Source: CAIVAT01 sp964473485 (GTDB lineage Bacteria; Bacteroidota; Bacteroidia; Bacteroidales; FEN-979). Taken from it: a stretch of DNA of 64,000 nt. The stretch lies in assembly GCA_964473485.1 (NCBI GenBank), contig CAYYPH010000011.1:1-64000 (forward strand), read 5' to 3'. Positions 42,840 to 51,739 of the stretch are shown piece after piece. Under the pieces are notes generated by a model. The model was not told the origin of the DNA. It saw nothing but the letters and a program-made list of their open reading frames with translations, and did not search any database. Both the position numbers and the translations under genes were made by a program. The number at the start of each line of letters is the position of its first letter. The first letter of the stretch is position 1.

Positions 42840-43598
42840 TCACCTGCTTCCACCGGCAATCCTCCTGCGCATGGTCTCCCATGTGGCGGTAGTGAGGAAA
42901 CTCTCATCCATGTACCCAACCATTTTTACAAATTTTTTCATTGGAACGGCGAAAGTCAAGGTGTCTTTTGGTACATAGGGCCGTGCAGAGGCGTCGAACA
43001 TACCAAGAACTGCCTTCGGATCATCGGATTCCTGCTGAAACCAGGGTTGGTAAACAATTGAACCGCAACCGCTGCCGAACGGAGCGATTACACCCTGCCC
43101 GTCGGAACGGTCGAAATTGGCAAGGGTGAACAGCCCTGAAAGCACATCCGGAGGGGCGAAAAAAATCACTGCCACCGGATCATCCTGGGGTGTCAGCTGG
43201 TCGAATCGTTTAAAGACAATATACCGTCCTTCGGCAGGAACACATCGCATTCCCGACATGATCTCCCTTACCAGTTCAGGGGTCCTGATATACCGCTCCC
43301 CCTCCATTTCACCCGGTATCCCATGCGACAAAAAGTATTCAAACCCGGGCCTGAGTTTATCGGTGTAACCCAGGTAACGCCTTGCACCGCCGCAATTTAA
43401 CAGGTCGATATTCCAGGCAAGGGGTTTGCCCTTGCGCACGATGGCAAGCTCGCCAATGAAACAATGCTGCTTGTTGGGCATATTGGCCAGCGGAATGTTC
43501 CCGGGCTCTTCGGTATAGAAAAAAGCAATGGGAAGGTCGCTGTCGCCAAAATAGGTGTTCCAGCGGCGGAGAAAATCGAGTTTGAAGTTCTGATCCAT
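42840..43598 (-). CDS. DUF169-domain protein
   Basis: 252 residues resembling DUF169: PIAFFYTEEPGNIPLANMP, HCFIGELAIVRKGKPLAWN (a Cys at the usual CP position region), CGGARRYLGYTDKLRPGFEYFLSHG, PVAVIFFAPPDVLSGLFTLANFD and GSGCGSIVYQPW. Several conserved cysteines (in NKQHCF, LNCGG, GSGCG) could bind metal. The function of DUF169 is not established; it occurs often in anaerobes. The start is ATG 43598; the 30 in-frame codons upstream translate an 8-nt repeat array. Repeat arrays bound the gene on both sides. Confidence 0.78.
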   Translation of the reverse strand: MDQNFKLDFLRRWNTYFGDSDLPIAFFYTEEPGNIPLANMPNKQHCFIGELAIVRKGKPLAWNIDLLNCGGARRYLGYTDKLRPGFEYFLSHGIPGEMEGERYIRTPELVREIMSGMRCVPAEGRYIVFKRFDQLTPQDDPVAVIFFAPPDVLSGLFTLANFDRSDGQGVIAPFGSGCGSIVYQPWFQQESDDPKAVLGMFDASARPYVPKDTLTFAVPMKKFVKMVGYMDESFLTTATWETMRRRIAGGSR

Positions 43599-43611
43599 GG
43601 GAATTGACTGA

Positions 43612-43668
43612 TTGAGTGAATGAGTGAATGAGTGAATGAGTGAGTGAGTGAATGAATGATTGATTGAC
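43612..43668. repeat. Octamer array GAGTGAAT (inverted copy)
   Basis: About six 8-nt words of GAGTGAAT/GAGTGAGT type lie upstream of the DUF169 start codon. They are the reverse complement of the ATTCACTC array at 41364-41396, so this family also forms an inverted pair, enclosing the SDR and DUF169 genes. Confidence 0.82.
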
Positions 43669-43686
43669 TTACATATTATTCCTGTC

Positions 43687-43918
43687 AAGTGTCACGCGTC
43701 ACGATTTTGGCACGTGTCATGCGTCACGATTTTGTCACGCGTCACGGTTTTGTCACGTGTCACGCGTCACGATTTTGTCACCTGTCACGCGTCACGGTTT
43801 TGTCACGTGTCACGCGTCACGATTTTGTCACCTGTCACGCGTCACGGTTTTGTCACGTGTCACGCGTCACCCGTCACGCGTCACCCGTCACGATTTTGTC
43901 ACGCATCACGATTTTGTC
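43687..43918. repeat. GTCACGC nested tandem array (7/25/50 nt)
   Basis: Three 7-nt words plus TTTT make a 25-nt unit, and two alternating 25-nt units make a 50-nt unit. Bases 43751-43800 and 43801-43850 are identical. The array ends flush with the stop codon of the next minus-strand gene (43917-43919). It is the reverse complement of the words at 42178-42402. Confidence 0.93.
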
Positions 43919-44534
43919 AGTGGCTCGACAATGCCGGCAGCGTTCCGTCGTACTTTTTATCAGCTGCACATTTGATCATGAAATCGGCGACATCGGCCCT
44001 TGGAACGGTCCAGGAGGTCGGAATGCCCGGGTTGACCTTGTAACTGCCGGTCTTCGGCGAGTCGGTCAGCCCCACCGGGCGCACGATCACCCATTCAAGG
44101 CCGCTGTTGCGAATGACTTCCGCCTGACGTTTTTTATCGGCAAAAACATGACGCAGGAACAGCGGCATGATCAACTTTCCGAACCAGAAACCACCGTCAT
44201 TCCCGAGAAGGCCGGCTGATGACATGCAAACCAGCCGTTTCACCCCGGTATCGTGCATCGCTTTGACAATGTTGAGGGTGGCATCGGAAAGGACAGTGGT
44301 CGGTTTGTTATGGTCGACGCCCAAGGCGCACAGTACGGCATCAGATCCTTCGATGGCCGCGCTCACGGCAGCCGGGTCAAGCACGTCGCCTTCCAGCGTC
44401 GTAAGATTTTTATGGTTGATCGTTACCCTGGTAAGGTTTCGGGTGAATGCGGTGACCTGATGGCCCTGGTGCAATGCCTGGTAGACGATCAGAATGCCGG
44501 TCCTGCCGCTTGCACCGAATACGGCTATTTTCAT
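43917..44534 (-). CDS. NAD(P)H-binding atypical SDR
   Basis: 205 residues of the NmrA/NAD(P)-binding-13 type. MKIAVFGASGRTGILIVYQALHQGHQVTAF carries the GxxGxxG cofactor loop (GASGRTG, residues 7-13), and GDVLDPAAVSAAIEGSDAVLCALG and KRLVCMSSAGLLG are family blocks. It resembles flavin/biliverdin reductase-like and anti-sigma-type NAD(P)H-binding proteins. The substrate is unknown. The promoter and a 5' hairpin are visible upstream. The stop codon touches a nested repeat array. Confidence 0.8.
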   Translation of the reverse strand: MKIAVFGASGRTGILIVYQALHQGHQVTAFTRNLTRVTINHKNLTTLEGDVLDPAAVSAAIEGSDAVLCALGVDHNKPTTVLSDATLNIVKAMHDTGVKRLVCMSSAGLLGNDGGFWFGKLIMPLFLRHVFADKKRQAEVIRNSGLEWVIVRPVGLTDSPKTGSYKVNPGIPTSWTVPRADVADFMIKCAADKKYDGTLPALSSH

Positions 44535-44551
44535 TTCCCTTTATAGATTAT

Positions 44552-44578
44552 CCGGCTCCGTGAGCCGGGGCAAAGGTA
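44552..44578 (-). promoter_or_regulatory. Promoter with 5'-end hairpin
   Basis: Minus-strand TACCTTTG (44578-44571) fits the -7 consensus. Immediately downstream, CCGGCTC-ACG-GAGCCGG (44568-44552) forms a perfect 7-bp hairpin. It would lie at or near the 5' end of the transcript and could stabilise it. Confidence 0.5.
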
Positions 44579-44665
44579 ATTAATTTTACTAATCCGGATG
44601 TCGGCCAGGTTGCCTGGCGATTGGAAGCGGAAAAATCTTTTATCTTTATCCGCTAAAAAAACAAA

Positions 44666-46375
44666 GTGGCCTTCAACTCGCTGTTCAGGAGAAAATCAAT
44701 CGACCGGATCATGGCCGATGCAGCTTCGGGCGAGGGAAGCCGGACCGGTCTGAGAAAAAGCCTGCGGGTTGTCGACCTCACCGCCATGGGCATTGCGGCC
44801 GTGATTGGTGCCGGGATCTTCAGCACCATCGGAACGGCGGCTGCAAACGGTGGCCCTGCCGTGTCGCTGCTCTTTTTATTCACAGCCCTTGCCTGCGCCT
44901 TTTCGGCGCTTTGCTACGCCGAGTTTGCCTCGGCCATTCCGATCAGCGGCAGCGCTTACACTTACGCTTTTGCCAGTTTTGGAGAACTGGTAGCCTGGAT
45001 CATCGGTTGGGACCTGATCATGGAATATGCCATCGGAAACATCGCCGTGGCGATCTCGTGGTCAGATTATTTCACCGGGTTCCTTGGCGGACTCGGTTTG
45101 CAGATCCCCGGTTATATGACCACCGATTACCTGTCGGCGGCACGCGGCTACCAGCAAGCGGTGGCGGAGATGGCCTCGGGATTGCCGATGAACGAGTTGT
45201 CCGAAGGTATCAGGCAGTCGTACCAGGCGTGGCTGGAGGCCCCGGCAGTAGCCGGGGTAAGGATCATTGCCGACATACCGGCGTTTTCCATCGTGGTTCT
45301 AATCACCATGCTGGTCTACCTCGGTATTTATGAGACGAAGGTTGCCGGCAACACCATGGTATTGATCAAGACCGGCATCCTGCTGATGGTAATTGGAATC
45401 GGGGCGTTTTATGTTCAGCCGGAAAACTGGCACCCGTTTGCCCCTAACGGCCTGGCCGGGGTGCTCAAAGGGGTTTCTGGCGTCTTCTTTGCCTATATCG
45501 GGTTCGATGCCATATCGACCACCGCCGAGGAGTGCAGAAATCCGCGCAAGGACCTGCCCCGCGCCATCATCCTTACCCTGCTGATCACCACTTCGTTGTA
45601 CGTCATGATCAGCCTGGTGCTCACCGGGATGGTTCCTTACTCAGAGCTTGGCGTCGGAGATCCGCTTTCGTTCGTTTTCCACCGCCTGAATATGCCCTGG
45701 GTCTCCGGGATCGTTGCCGTGAGCGCGGTGATCGCGATGGCCGGCGTGCTGCTGGTCTTCCAGGTGGGCCAGCCGCGGATCTGGATGAGCATGAGCCGCG
45801 ACGGCCTTCTGCCATCCGCCTTTTCACGGATCCATCCGAAACATAAAACCCCGTGGTTCTCCACCCTCGTGGCCGGTGTCCTGGTGGCCATCCCCTCGTT
45901 ATTCATGAACCTTACCGAAGTGACCGATCTGACCAGTATCGGAACCCTGTTTGCCTTCATACTGGTTTCAGGCGGGGTGCTGATCCTGCAACGGGATACC
46001 GGTCGGAAGAGGGGAGATGGAAAGAGCGAAGGATTCAGGGTCCCCTACTTCGACAGCAGGCATTACCTCCTGGTAATATGGCTCGCGGTGATCGTTATTT
46101 TCTGGTTTGTCCACCGCCACGATTCAATAGCGCAACTGACTGAGATGGTGAAGGTATCGGGGTTTCCCATGGTCCTTTTCATGGCCGGAGCTGTCGTCAT
46201 GACCTGGCTGGCCGTCAGTCGGCGGCTTTCGCTGATCCCTGTGCTGGGATTACTCACCAATTTCTACCTGATGGCTCAGCTGGGAACCACCAACTGGCTT
46301 CGCTTCCTGATCTGGCTGGCCATCGGGCTGCTGATCTATTTCGGATACAGCAGGAGGCACAGCAGGATTTATTAA
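44666..46375 (+). CDS. APC-family amino acid permease
   Basis: 569 residues, about 12 membrane helices. SLRVVDLTAMGIAAVIGAGIFSTIGTAAANGGPAVSLLF is the APC signature with the GAGIF substrate loop. The long form and the motif YAEFASAIPISGSAYTYAFASFGELVAWIIGWDLIMEYAIG match the cationic amino acid transporter (CAT) group. A loop of about 50 residues (about 155-205) sits between two helices on the outside. The start is a GTG; TATCTTTA upstream is one base off a -7 box. The exact substrate is not readable. Confidence 0.85.
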   Translation: MAFNSLFRRKSIDRIMADAASGEGSRTGLRKSLRVVDLTAMGIAAVIGAGIFSTIGTAAANGGPAVSLLFLFTALACAFSALCYAEFASAIPISGSAYTYAFASFGELVAWIIGWDLIMEYAIGNIAVAISWSDYFTGFLGGLGLQIPGYMTTDYLSAARGYQQAVAEMASGLPMNELSEGIRQSYQAWLEAPAVAGVRIIADIPAFSIVVLITMLVYLGIYETKVAGNTMVLIKTGILLMVIGIGAFYVQPENWHPFAPNGLAGVLKGVSGVFFAYIGFDAISTTAEECRNPRKDLPRAIILTLLITTSLYVMISLVLTGMVPYSELGVGDPLSFVFHRLNMPWVSGIVAVSAVIAMAGVLLVFQVGQPRIWMSMSRDGLLPSAFSRIHPKHKTPWFSTLVAGVLVAIPSLFMNLTEVTDLTSIGTLFAFILVSGGVLILQRDTGRKRGDGKSEGFRVPYFDSRHYLLVIWLAVIVIFWFVHRHDSIAQLTEMVKVSGFPMVLFMAGAVVMTWLAVSRRLSLIPVLGLLTNFYLMAQLGTTNWLRFLIWLAIGLLIYFGYSRRHSRIY

Positions 46376-46415
46376 TTTTACCAGGAATTTAAAACCGTTT
46401 AAGATCAAAGACAAG

Positions 46416-47492
46416 ATGTTGACAACTCCCGACAGGCTGAATCCGGATCTGCTTTCTTCCGGCAGGATCAAAACGAAACTGATGATATTCCTCTTTCTGG
46501 TTTTCGGCCTGTGCGGCGTGGCCCAGGTGCCGGCCGTGCAGGAGCAGAACCCCGGGAAGGAGGGGAAAGGCTGGGTTCTGGTGATCCACGGCGGCGCCGG
46601 CAACATCAATCCTGAAGGAATGGATCAGGCCCGACGGGAGATTTACCAGGATCGGCTCAGGGAGGCACTGAAGACCGGAGGAGCCTTGCTGGAACAGGGG
46701 GCCTCGGCCCTCGACGCTGTGATGGAGGTTGTAAGGAAACTGGAGGATGACCCGCTTTTCAATGCGGGTAAGGGGGCGGTGCTGAACGCGGAGGGGTTCG
46801 CAGAACTCGATGCCGCGGTGATGGATGGACTGACCGGAAAAGCCGGGGCTGTGGCTGGTGTGCGCATGATCCGTAACCCGGTCACCGCGGCACGCAGGGT
46901 GATGGAGACAACCAGCCATGTGATGCTGGCAGGCCAGGGAGCCGACCAGTTTGCACGGAACGAAGGGCTGGAACTTGCTGAACCAGATTACTTTATCACC
47001 CCCGAGCGGAAAGCCGACTGGGAAAAATGGAAGAAAAGAATGGAAGAGAACCGGAAAAAGGAGGAAGCCGGTGGTCAGAAAGGAACCGTTGGAGCGGTGG
47101 CGCTCGACAACCGGGGAAACCTGGCGGCCGCAACATCCACAGGTGGCATGATGGGCAAAATGCCGGGAAGGATTGGCGATTCGCCGGTGATAGGGGCCGG
47201 TACATGGGCTGATAACGCTTCCTGTGCGGTCTCGGCCACGGGCCATGGCGAATTTTTCATCAGGAACGTGGTAGCCTACGACGTATCGGCGAGGATGAAA
47301 TATCAGAACATCCCGCTTCAGGAGGCTGCGGAGGTTGTCGTGATGAAGGTGCTGCAGGGAATGGGAGGAACAGGCGGACTGATCGCCGTGGACCGGAATG
47401 GCAATGTTGCCATGCCATTCAATACCAAAGCCATGTTCAGGGGATACATAAAGTCAGACGGATCAATCCAGACAGCCATTTTCCGCGATTGA
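46416..47492 (+). CDS. Exported isoaspartyl peptidase/L-asparaginase (Ntn hydrolase)
   Basis: 358 residues of the plant-type asparaginase family (peptidase T2). A hydrophobic leader (MIFLFLVFGLCGVAQ, after a basic stretch) points to export. GWVLVIHGGAGNINP opens the alpha chain, GASALDAVMEVVRKLEDDPLFNAGKGAVLNAEG is conserved, and GTVGAVALDNRGNLAAATSTGG holds the nucleophile Thr224, the new N-terminus after self-cleavage. SPVIGAGTWADN and ATGHGEFFIR bind substrate. It clears isoaspartyl dipeptides or asparagine in the periplasm. The next gene overlaps by four bases. Confidence 0.9.
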   Translation: MLTTPDRLNPDLLSSGRIKTKLMIFLFLVFGLCGVAQVPAVQEQNPGKEGKGWVLVIHGGAGNINPEGMDQARREIYQDRLREALKTGGALLEQGASALDAVMEVVRKLEDDPLFNAGKGAVLNAEGFAELDAAVMDGLTGKAGAVAGVRMIRNPVTAARRVMETTSHVMLAGQGADQFARNEGLELAEPDYFITPERKADWEKWKKRMEENRKKEEAGGQKGTVGAVALDNRGNLAAATSTGGMMGKMPGRIGDSPVIGAGTWADNASCAVSATGHGEFFIRNVVAYDVSARMKYQNIPLQEAAEVVVMKVLQGMGGTGGLIAVDRNGNVAMPFNTKAMFRGYIKSDGSIQTAIFRD

Positions 47493-48232
47493 AAACAGTC
47501 AGGCATTCACCGGCATTCTGGCTTATGATGGTGGTCGCCGGACTGACCATCAACGGTTGTACCATGAAACCGACGCAGCACGATGCCGAAGTATGTATCA
47601 TTAACAACACCTATCACCAGTTCCTGGTCTACCAGCGCACCGACCCTTCAACCCGTCGTGCAGCCTACACCCTATTGCCGGGTGAACGGTTTACCCTGCA
47701 ACCTGGCCGGGAGATTGCCGATACCGCCGATCTCAGGATGGTGTTGAACGAACGTCTGGTGAAGGTTACCGATCATTACCTGGTCGACTGGCTGCCACGC
47801 ATCAACCAGCCGGGTTACTGGAACCACATTGATATACCAGGTAAAGGCGGGATGAATGTTTATTTCATCCTTATGAACCGCAACGACGATACCCTGGAGC
47901 GGCTCCAGGAACTTGGGATGATCAAACTTTTCAGGATTGCCGAAGGACTTGCCTATTTCCTCGTACTGACCACCATCGTGGGGCTGCTCTACCTGCGGCT
48001 CCCGTACCGGTGGCCCATGGTGCTGGTGGTATTGTTGCTGAATCTCCCGGTAATTTATTATACTGCCGATTTCGGGATGGTGGTGAAGGCAGCAGTGGAT
48101 CCATTTTTTATCTTTCCGCGCTGGATCTATGAGTCCACCAGGTATTACGTGAGGTTTTCGATACCCGTGGGCGCGGTGATGGTCTGGTGCTACCTGCTGG
48201 CCAAGCGATGGATCTTGTGGCATCGCGGGTGA
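47489..48232 (+). CDS. Membrane lipoprotein of unknown function
   Basis: 247 residues. The N-terminus has a lipobox-like VAGLTINGC (cysteine near residue 24). A soluble part of about 120 residues follows, then three C-terminal membrane helices (GLAYFLVLTTIVGLLYL, WPMVLVVLLLNLPVIYY, IPVGAVMVWCYLLAKRW). No family is recognised. The TTG start overlaps the preceding stop codon (TTGA), so it is co-translated with the asparaginase gene. It converges on the dCMP deaminase gene 11 bases away. Confidence 0.6.
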   Translation: MKTVRHSPAFWLMMVVAGLTINGCTMKPTQHDAEVCIINNTYHQFLVYQRTDPSTRRAAYTLLPGERFTLQPGREIADTADLRMVLNERLVKVTDHYLVDWLPRINQPGYWNHIDIPGKGGMNVYFILMNRNDDTLERLQELGMIKLFRIAEGLAYFLVLTTIVGLLYLRLPYRWPMVLVVLLLNLPVIYYTADFGMVVKAAVDPFFIFPRWIYESTRYYVRFSIPVGAVMVWCYLLAKRWILWHRG

Positions 48233-48243
48233 AGCACGTCATT

Positions 48244-48735
48244 CTATTGTTTCTCGTATTGTTGTACCTCGTCGTATACGTATTCGATGGATACCCCCGC
48301 CTGGGCAAACATGGCTTCCGATTCCGATCCGTCGTGGTATTTCCGTTCACACACCACTCTTACAATTCCGCAGTTGATGATCAGCATGGCGCAGGTCCGG
48401 CAGGGCGTCATCCGGCAGTAGAGGGTTGATCCCTCCAGTGAGATGCCCAGGCGGGCGGCCTGGCATATGGCGTTCTGCTCGGCATGTACCGTACGCATGC
48501 AATGTTGCGTGATGCGGTTATCCTCGTGCAGCACCTTTTTCATCAGGTGTCCCACCTCGTCGCAATGGGGCAACCCCCTGGGCGATCCGACGTATCCCGT
48601 CACCAGTATCTGTTTGTCCCGGGCTATCACACAGCCGCTCCGGCCCCTGTCGCAGGTGGCACGTTTCGAAACGGTGTGGGCGATCTCCATGAAATATTCA
48701 TCCCATGAGGGCCGGCGGTATTCTGAAATGTCCAT
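48244..48735 (-). CDS. Deoxycytidylate (dCMP) deaminase
   Basis: 163 residues. It converts dCMP to dUMP for thymidylate synthesis. Zinc and catalytic residues are visible as His84-Ala-Glu86 in VHAEQNA and Cys112/Cys115 in PCRTC. SWDEYFMEIAHTVSKRATCDRGRSGCVIARD and GYVGSPRGLPHCDEVGH (with the second, structural zinc Cys/His set) are the dCMP deaminase marks. I start at ATG 48735; the 56 codons upstream lie in the divergent promoter region. Confidence 0.92.
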   Translation of the reverse strand: MDISEYRRPSWDEYFMEIAHTVSKRATCDRGRSGCVIARDKQILVTGYVGSPRGLPHCDEVGHLMKKVLHEDNRITQHCMRTVHAEQNAICQAARLGISLEGSTLYCRMTPCRTCAMLIINCGIVRVVCERKYHDGSESEAMFAQAGVSIEYVYDEVQQYEKQ

Positions 48736-48839
48736 AGCAGGCAGAATTTTTCCGGACCAAGATACGACAATTTTGGAATGATGGCGCCATGCACCATTCC
48801 GGTATAACCATGGTGCCTTACCCGTGTTGGTATTTTTAC

Positions 48840-48847
48840 TAATTTTG
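48840..48847 (+). promoter_or_regulatory. Promoter -7 element of the M6 protease gene
   Basis: TAATTTTG fits TAnnTTTG and lies 15 bases before the ATG at 48863. The -33 partner is not obvious. Confidence 0.45.
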
Positions 48848-48862
48848 CATAAAATCAAACAG

Positions 48863-51715
48863 ATGAAAATTCGGTACTTTGTTATTCTCCTGGCACTGGC
48901 CATGGCCCCGCTCCTTACCCAGGCAGCCTGGTTTTCCTTTCTTCCGCATACGGTCCGTCAGCCCGATGGAATGACCATATCATGTTATGTTTCCGGCGAT
49001 GAGTTTTTCAACTGGTTGCACGACCAGAACGGATATACCATCATCCAGGCGCCCGACGGATACTTTTATTACGGATCTGTGAGCGGCGACCTCGTGGTAC
49101 CCACCTCATTCAGGGCCGGGACCATCGATCCTTTGCAGGCAGGCCTCGAACCATGGGCGAAGATCTCTTTGGCGGAATATAACCGGAGAAAGGATTTTTA
49201 CAGGCAGCACGAAGATGATGGGTCCGACGCCCCGCACCTCGGGACCATGAACAACCTCGTGGTTTACATCCGTTTCAACGACGATACCGAATTCACAACC
49301 ACCCGGCAGGCGTACGACAATAAATTCAATCCTGAAACCGGTAAAACGCTGAAGTCATACTACCAGGAGGTATCCTACAACTTATTCACCATCAGCAGTT
49401 CTCATTATCCGGAGTGCCCGATGACGGTCAACCTTTCTTACCAGGATTATCATGACCGCAACTATTTCGAGCCCTATAATGCCACGACCAATCCGGGTGG
49501 ATACAATGGTAACAGTGAGCGGACATTCCGCGAGCATACCCTGCTGAAAGAAGCCATCAACTGGATCAACGCGAACTCCCCTGTGCCCGCAGACCTGGAG
49601 ATTGACGGCGACAACGACGGCCGTGTCGACAACGTATGCTTCATTATCAGGGGCGGAAACGGAGCCTGGGCCGACCTTCTGTGGGCACATCGCTGGTCAT
49701 TGTACAGCCAGACAGTTCACATCAATGGCAAGAGGGTCTATGACTACACCTTTCAACCTGAGTCGCAGGTTGATGTCAATACCCTTTGCCATGAGATGTT
49801 TCATGCACTCGGGGCCCCCGACCTTTATCATTACACCCACAACGGTATTTCACCGGCCAGCTCCTGGGATATCATGGATGGCGGAACAGGCCATATGACC
49901 GCCTATATGAAATGGAAGTATGCAGATGCATCGTGGATCACCGAAATTCCGGAGATCGTAACCTCGGGCACCTACACACTGCGACCGCTGACCTCTCCGA
50001 CCAACAATTGTTACCGGATTGCTTCTCCAAACTCCTCCTCGGAATTCTTTGTGGTGGAATACAGGAAAAAGGCCGGCACCTTCGAGACCTCACTACCCGG
50101 TTCCGGTCTGATAGTGTACCGTATTGACCCTTCGGTGAACGGCAATGCAAGCGGCCCCCCCGATGAACTGTACGTTTACCGCCCGGGCGGAACGACCACC
50201 AGCAACGGAAGTCCCGGAAGCGCCTTTTTCTCCTCTCAGTCGGGGAGGACGGCCATCAACGACGGTACCAATCCATCGCCTTTCCTGCAGAACGGTTCGC
50301 CCGGCGGGCTGAACATTTCTGCCGTCACGGTTGCCGACTCCACCATCTCATTCACGGTGAATCTTACCAATATCCAGGATCCTTCGTTGTTCGCGGCTGC
50401 CCCCGTGTCGACGGAGCGCATCAGGGTTGAGTGGGAACAGCATCCCTCTGTTCCGGAGGTTATGCTGGCTTACAGCGCTTCAGGTTCTTTCGGATCACCT
50501 GCCGGCGACACCATTTACAGTCCGGGTGACACCATTCCCGGTGGCGGAGTGGTGCTGTACCAGGGTCAGGATACTGTGTTTAACCATTCGGGACTTTCCG
50601 TCAATACCCGTTATTTTTACAAGATATGGTCGGTGGCAGCCGGTCCGGCCTATTCGATGGGCCTTGAAACAGAAGCTTCCACCCTTTGCCATGCCCTTAG
50701 CACCTTGCCCTTTGCCGAGGGATTCGAACTCCAACCTTCGAGACCCGATTGCTGGGGAGAGGACAATCCCTCCCTGCGCTGGCAGTTTGTGAAGGGCAAC
50801 GGTTCGGGAAGCGCCGCCGGATATCCGCCAAACGCCCATTCAGGGAATCTGAATGCCTGCCTGATGGATGAGACCCTGGGAGACAACCTGTCGATGCTGA
50901 TATCCCCGGTTTTTGACCTGACCCTGTATGACAATGTAACTATGAAATTCTGGATGTTTATGCAGCGGTGGGGCTCTCGGCAGGATGAGCTGTCGGTCTG
51001 GTACAGGCTGAGCCCCGACAGTGCCTGGATAGAGGCGGAGCATTTCGACCAGTCGGTCACCGCCTGGACTGAAAAAACCATTTCGTTCCCTGCAACCTCG
51101 GCCTTCTTTCAGTTCGCTTTTGCCGGAAATGCAAAGTTTGGCCTGGGTATCTGCATCGACGACGTGGAACTGAACGGTGAATTCATCAACATGCTCAACG
51201 TATCTCCTTTGAACCAGAATGTTTCGCGTGTGGCCGGCGAAGTCACCTTCAATGTGGAATGCATGACCGGATGGAGTGCCGTAAGCAGCGACACTACCTG
51301 GTGCAGGGTAACCGGTGATGGTGCCGGAAATGGCAACCTGGTGACCACTTATACCCAGAATCCTTTAGGGCAGCAACGCATCGCCTCCATCACTGTGACC
51401 ACCCAGGGCCTTCCGCCGCAGGTTGTGACTGTTACGCAGGCTGCGGCCAACATCGGCATGGACGGTCAACCGGCGCTCTCCGTGCTGGTTTATCCCAATC
51501 CGGCTTCGGATGTGGTGCGGATAAGTGCGACCGGAACGGGTCAGGGATTACTGAGGGTTGAACTGACCGATCTCATGGGCCATATTTTAAGGTCTGCCAC
51601 TTTCAACGGGCAGGATGCACAACTGCGGCTTGATGGGTTAGGGCAGGGATGCTATCTGATCAGGGTCACCACAAGCCAGGGGACCGTTACCAGGAAACTG
51701 TCGGTTAACAGGTAA
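48863..51715 (+). CDS. T9SS-secreted M6-family metalloprotease
   Basis: 951 residues. A signal peptide (MKIRYFVILLALAMAPLLTQA) and an M6 propeptide (RQPDGMTISCYVSGDEFFNWLHDQNGYTI) precede the catalytic domain. The zinc site is HEMFH (His310, Glu311, His314) with downstream GAPDLYHYT, as in immune inhibitor A-type M6 peptidases. Fibronectin-like and jelly-roll (MAM-like, about 625-785) modules and a BACON-type segment (about 785-865) follow. A C-terminal T9SS sorting domain (VYPNPASDVVRIS...GCYLIRVTTSQGTVTRKLSVNR) ends it. It probably degrades extracellular protein and is anchored at the surface after CTD removal. Confidence 0.9.
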   Translation: MKIRYFVILLALAMAPLLTQAAWFSFLPHTVRQPDGMTISCYVSGDEFFNWLHDQNGYTIIQAPDGYFYYGSVSGDLVVPTSFRAGTIDPLQAGLEPWAKISLAEYNRRKDFYRQHEDDGSDAPHLGTMNNLVVYIRFNDDTEFTTTRQAYDNKFNPETGKTLKSYYQEVSYNLFTISSSHYPECPMTVNLSYQDYHDRNYFEPYNATTNPGGYNGNSERTFREHTLLKEAINWINANSPVPADLEIDGDNDGRVDNVCFIIRGGNGAWADLLWAHRWSLYSQTVHINGKRVYDYTFQPESQVDVNTLCHEMFHALGAPDLYHYTHNGISPASSWDIMDGGTGHMTAYMKWKYADASWITEIPEIVTSGTYTLRPLTSPTNNCYRIASPNSSSEFFVVEYRKKAGTFETSLPGSGLIVYRIDPSVNGNASGPPDELYVYRPGGTTTSNGSPGSAFFSSQSGRTAINDGTNPSPFLQNGSPGGLNISAVTVADSTISFTVNLTNIQDPSLFAAAPVSTERIRVEWEQHPSVPEVMLAYSASGSFGSPAGDTIYSPGDTIPGGGVVLYQGQDTVFNHSGLSVNTRYFYKIWSVAAGPAYSMGLETEASTLCHALSTLPFAEGFELQPSRPDCWGEDNPSLRWQFVKGNGSGSAAGYPPNAHSGNLNACLMDETLGDNLSMLISPVFDLTLYDNVTMKFWMFMQRWGSRQDELSVWYRLSPDSAWIEAEHFDQSVTAWTEKTISFPATSAFFQFAFAGNAKFGLGICIDDVELNGEFINMLNVSPLNQNVSRVAGEVTFNVECMTGWSAVSSDTTWCRVTGDGAGNGNLVTTYTQNPLGQQRIASITVTTQGLPPQVVTVTQAAANIGMDGQPALSVLVYPNPASDVVRISATGTGQGLLRVELTDLMGHILRSATFNGQDAQLRLDGLGQGCYLIRVTTSQGTVTRKLSVNR

Positions 51716-51739
51716 TCTGCAATTTCCGTTCGAGGATAA

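Noticed and set aside
42390..42980. Open frames of 84-131 codons rich in Phe/Pro/Ile
   Set aside because: They are translations of the 28-nt and heptamer arrays; the periodic amino-acid pattern comes from the repeats.
43687..43918. A CRISPR-like look (regular repeats with short spacers)
   Set aside because: The spacers are only TTTT, and repeat units are 7 and 25 nt of near-identical text with no variable spacers. No cas genes are in the window.
43660..44219. Open frames with SRVTRHDFV-type repeats, and their counterparts near 42148-42461
   Set aside because: They translate the GTCACGC/GTGACGC arrays and have no domain outside them.
46389..47246. A 285-codon frame opposite the asparaginase gene
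   Set aside because: The sense strand has complete Ntn-hydrolase motifs. The antisense frame has no family features.
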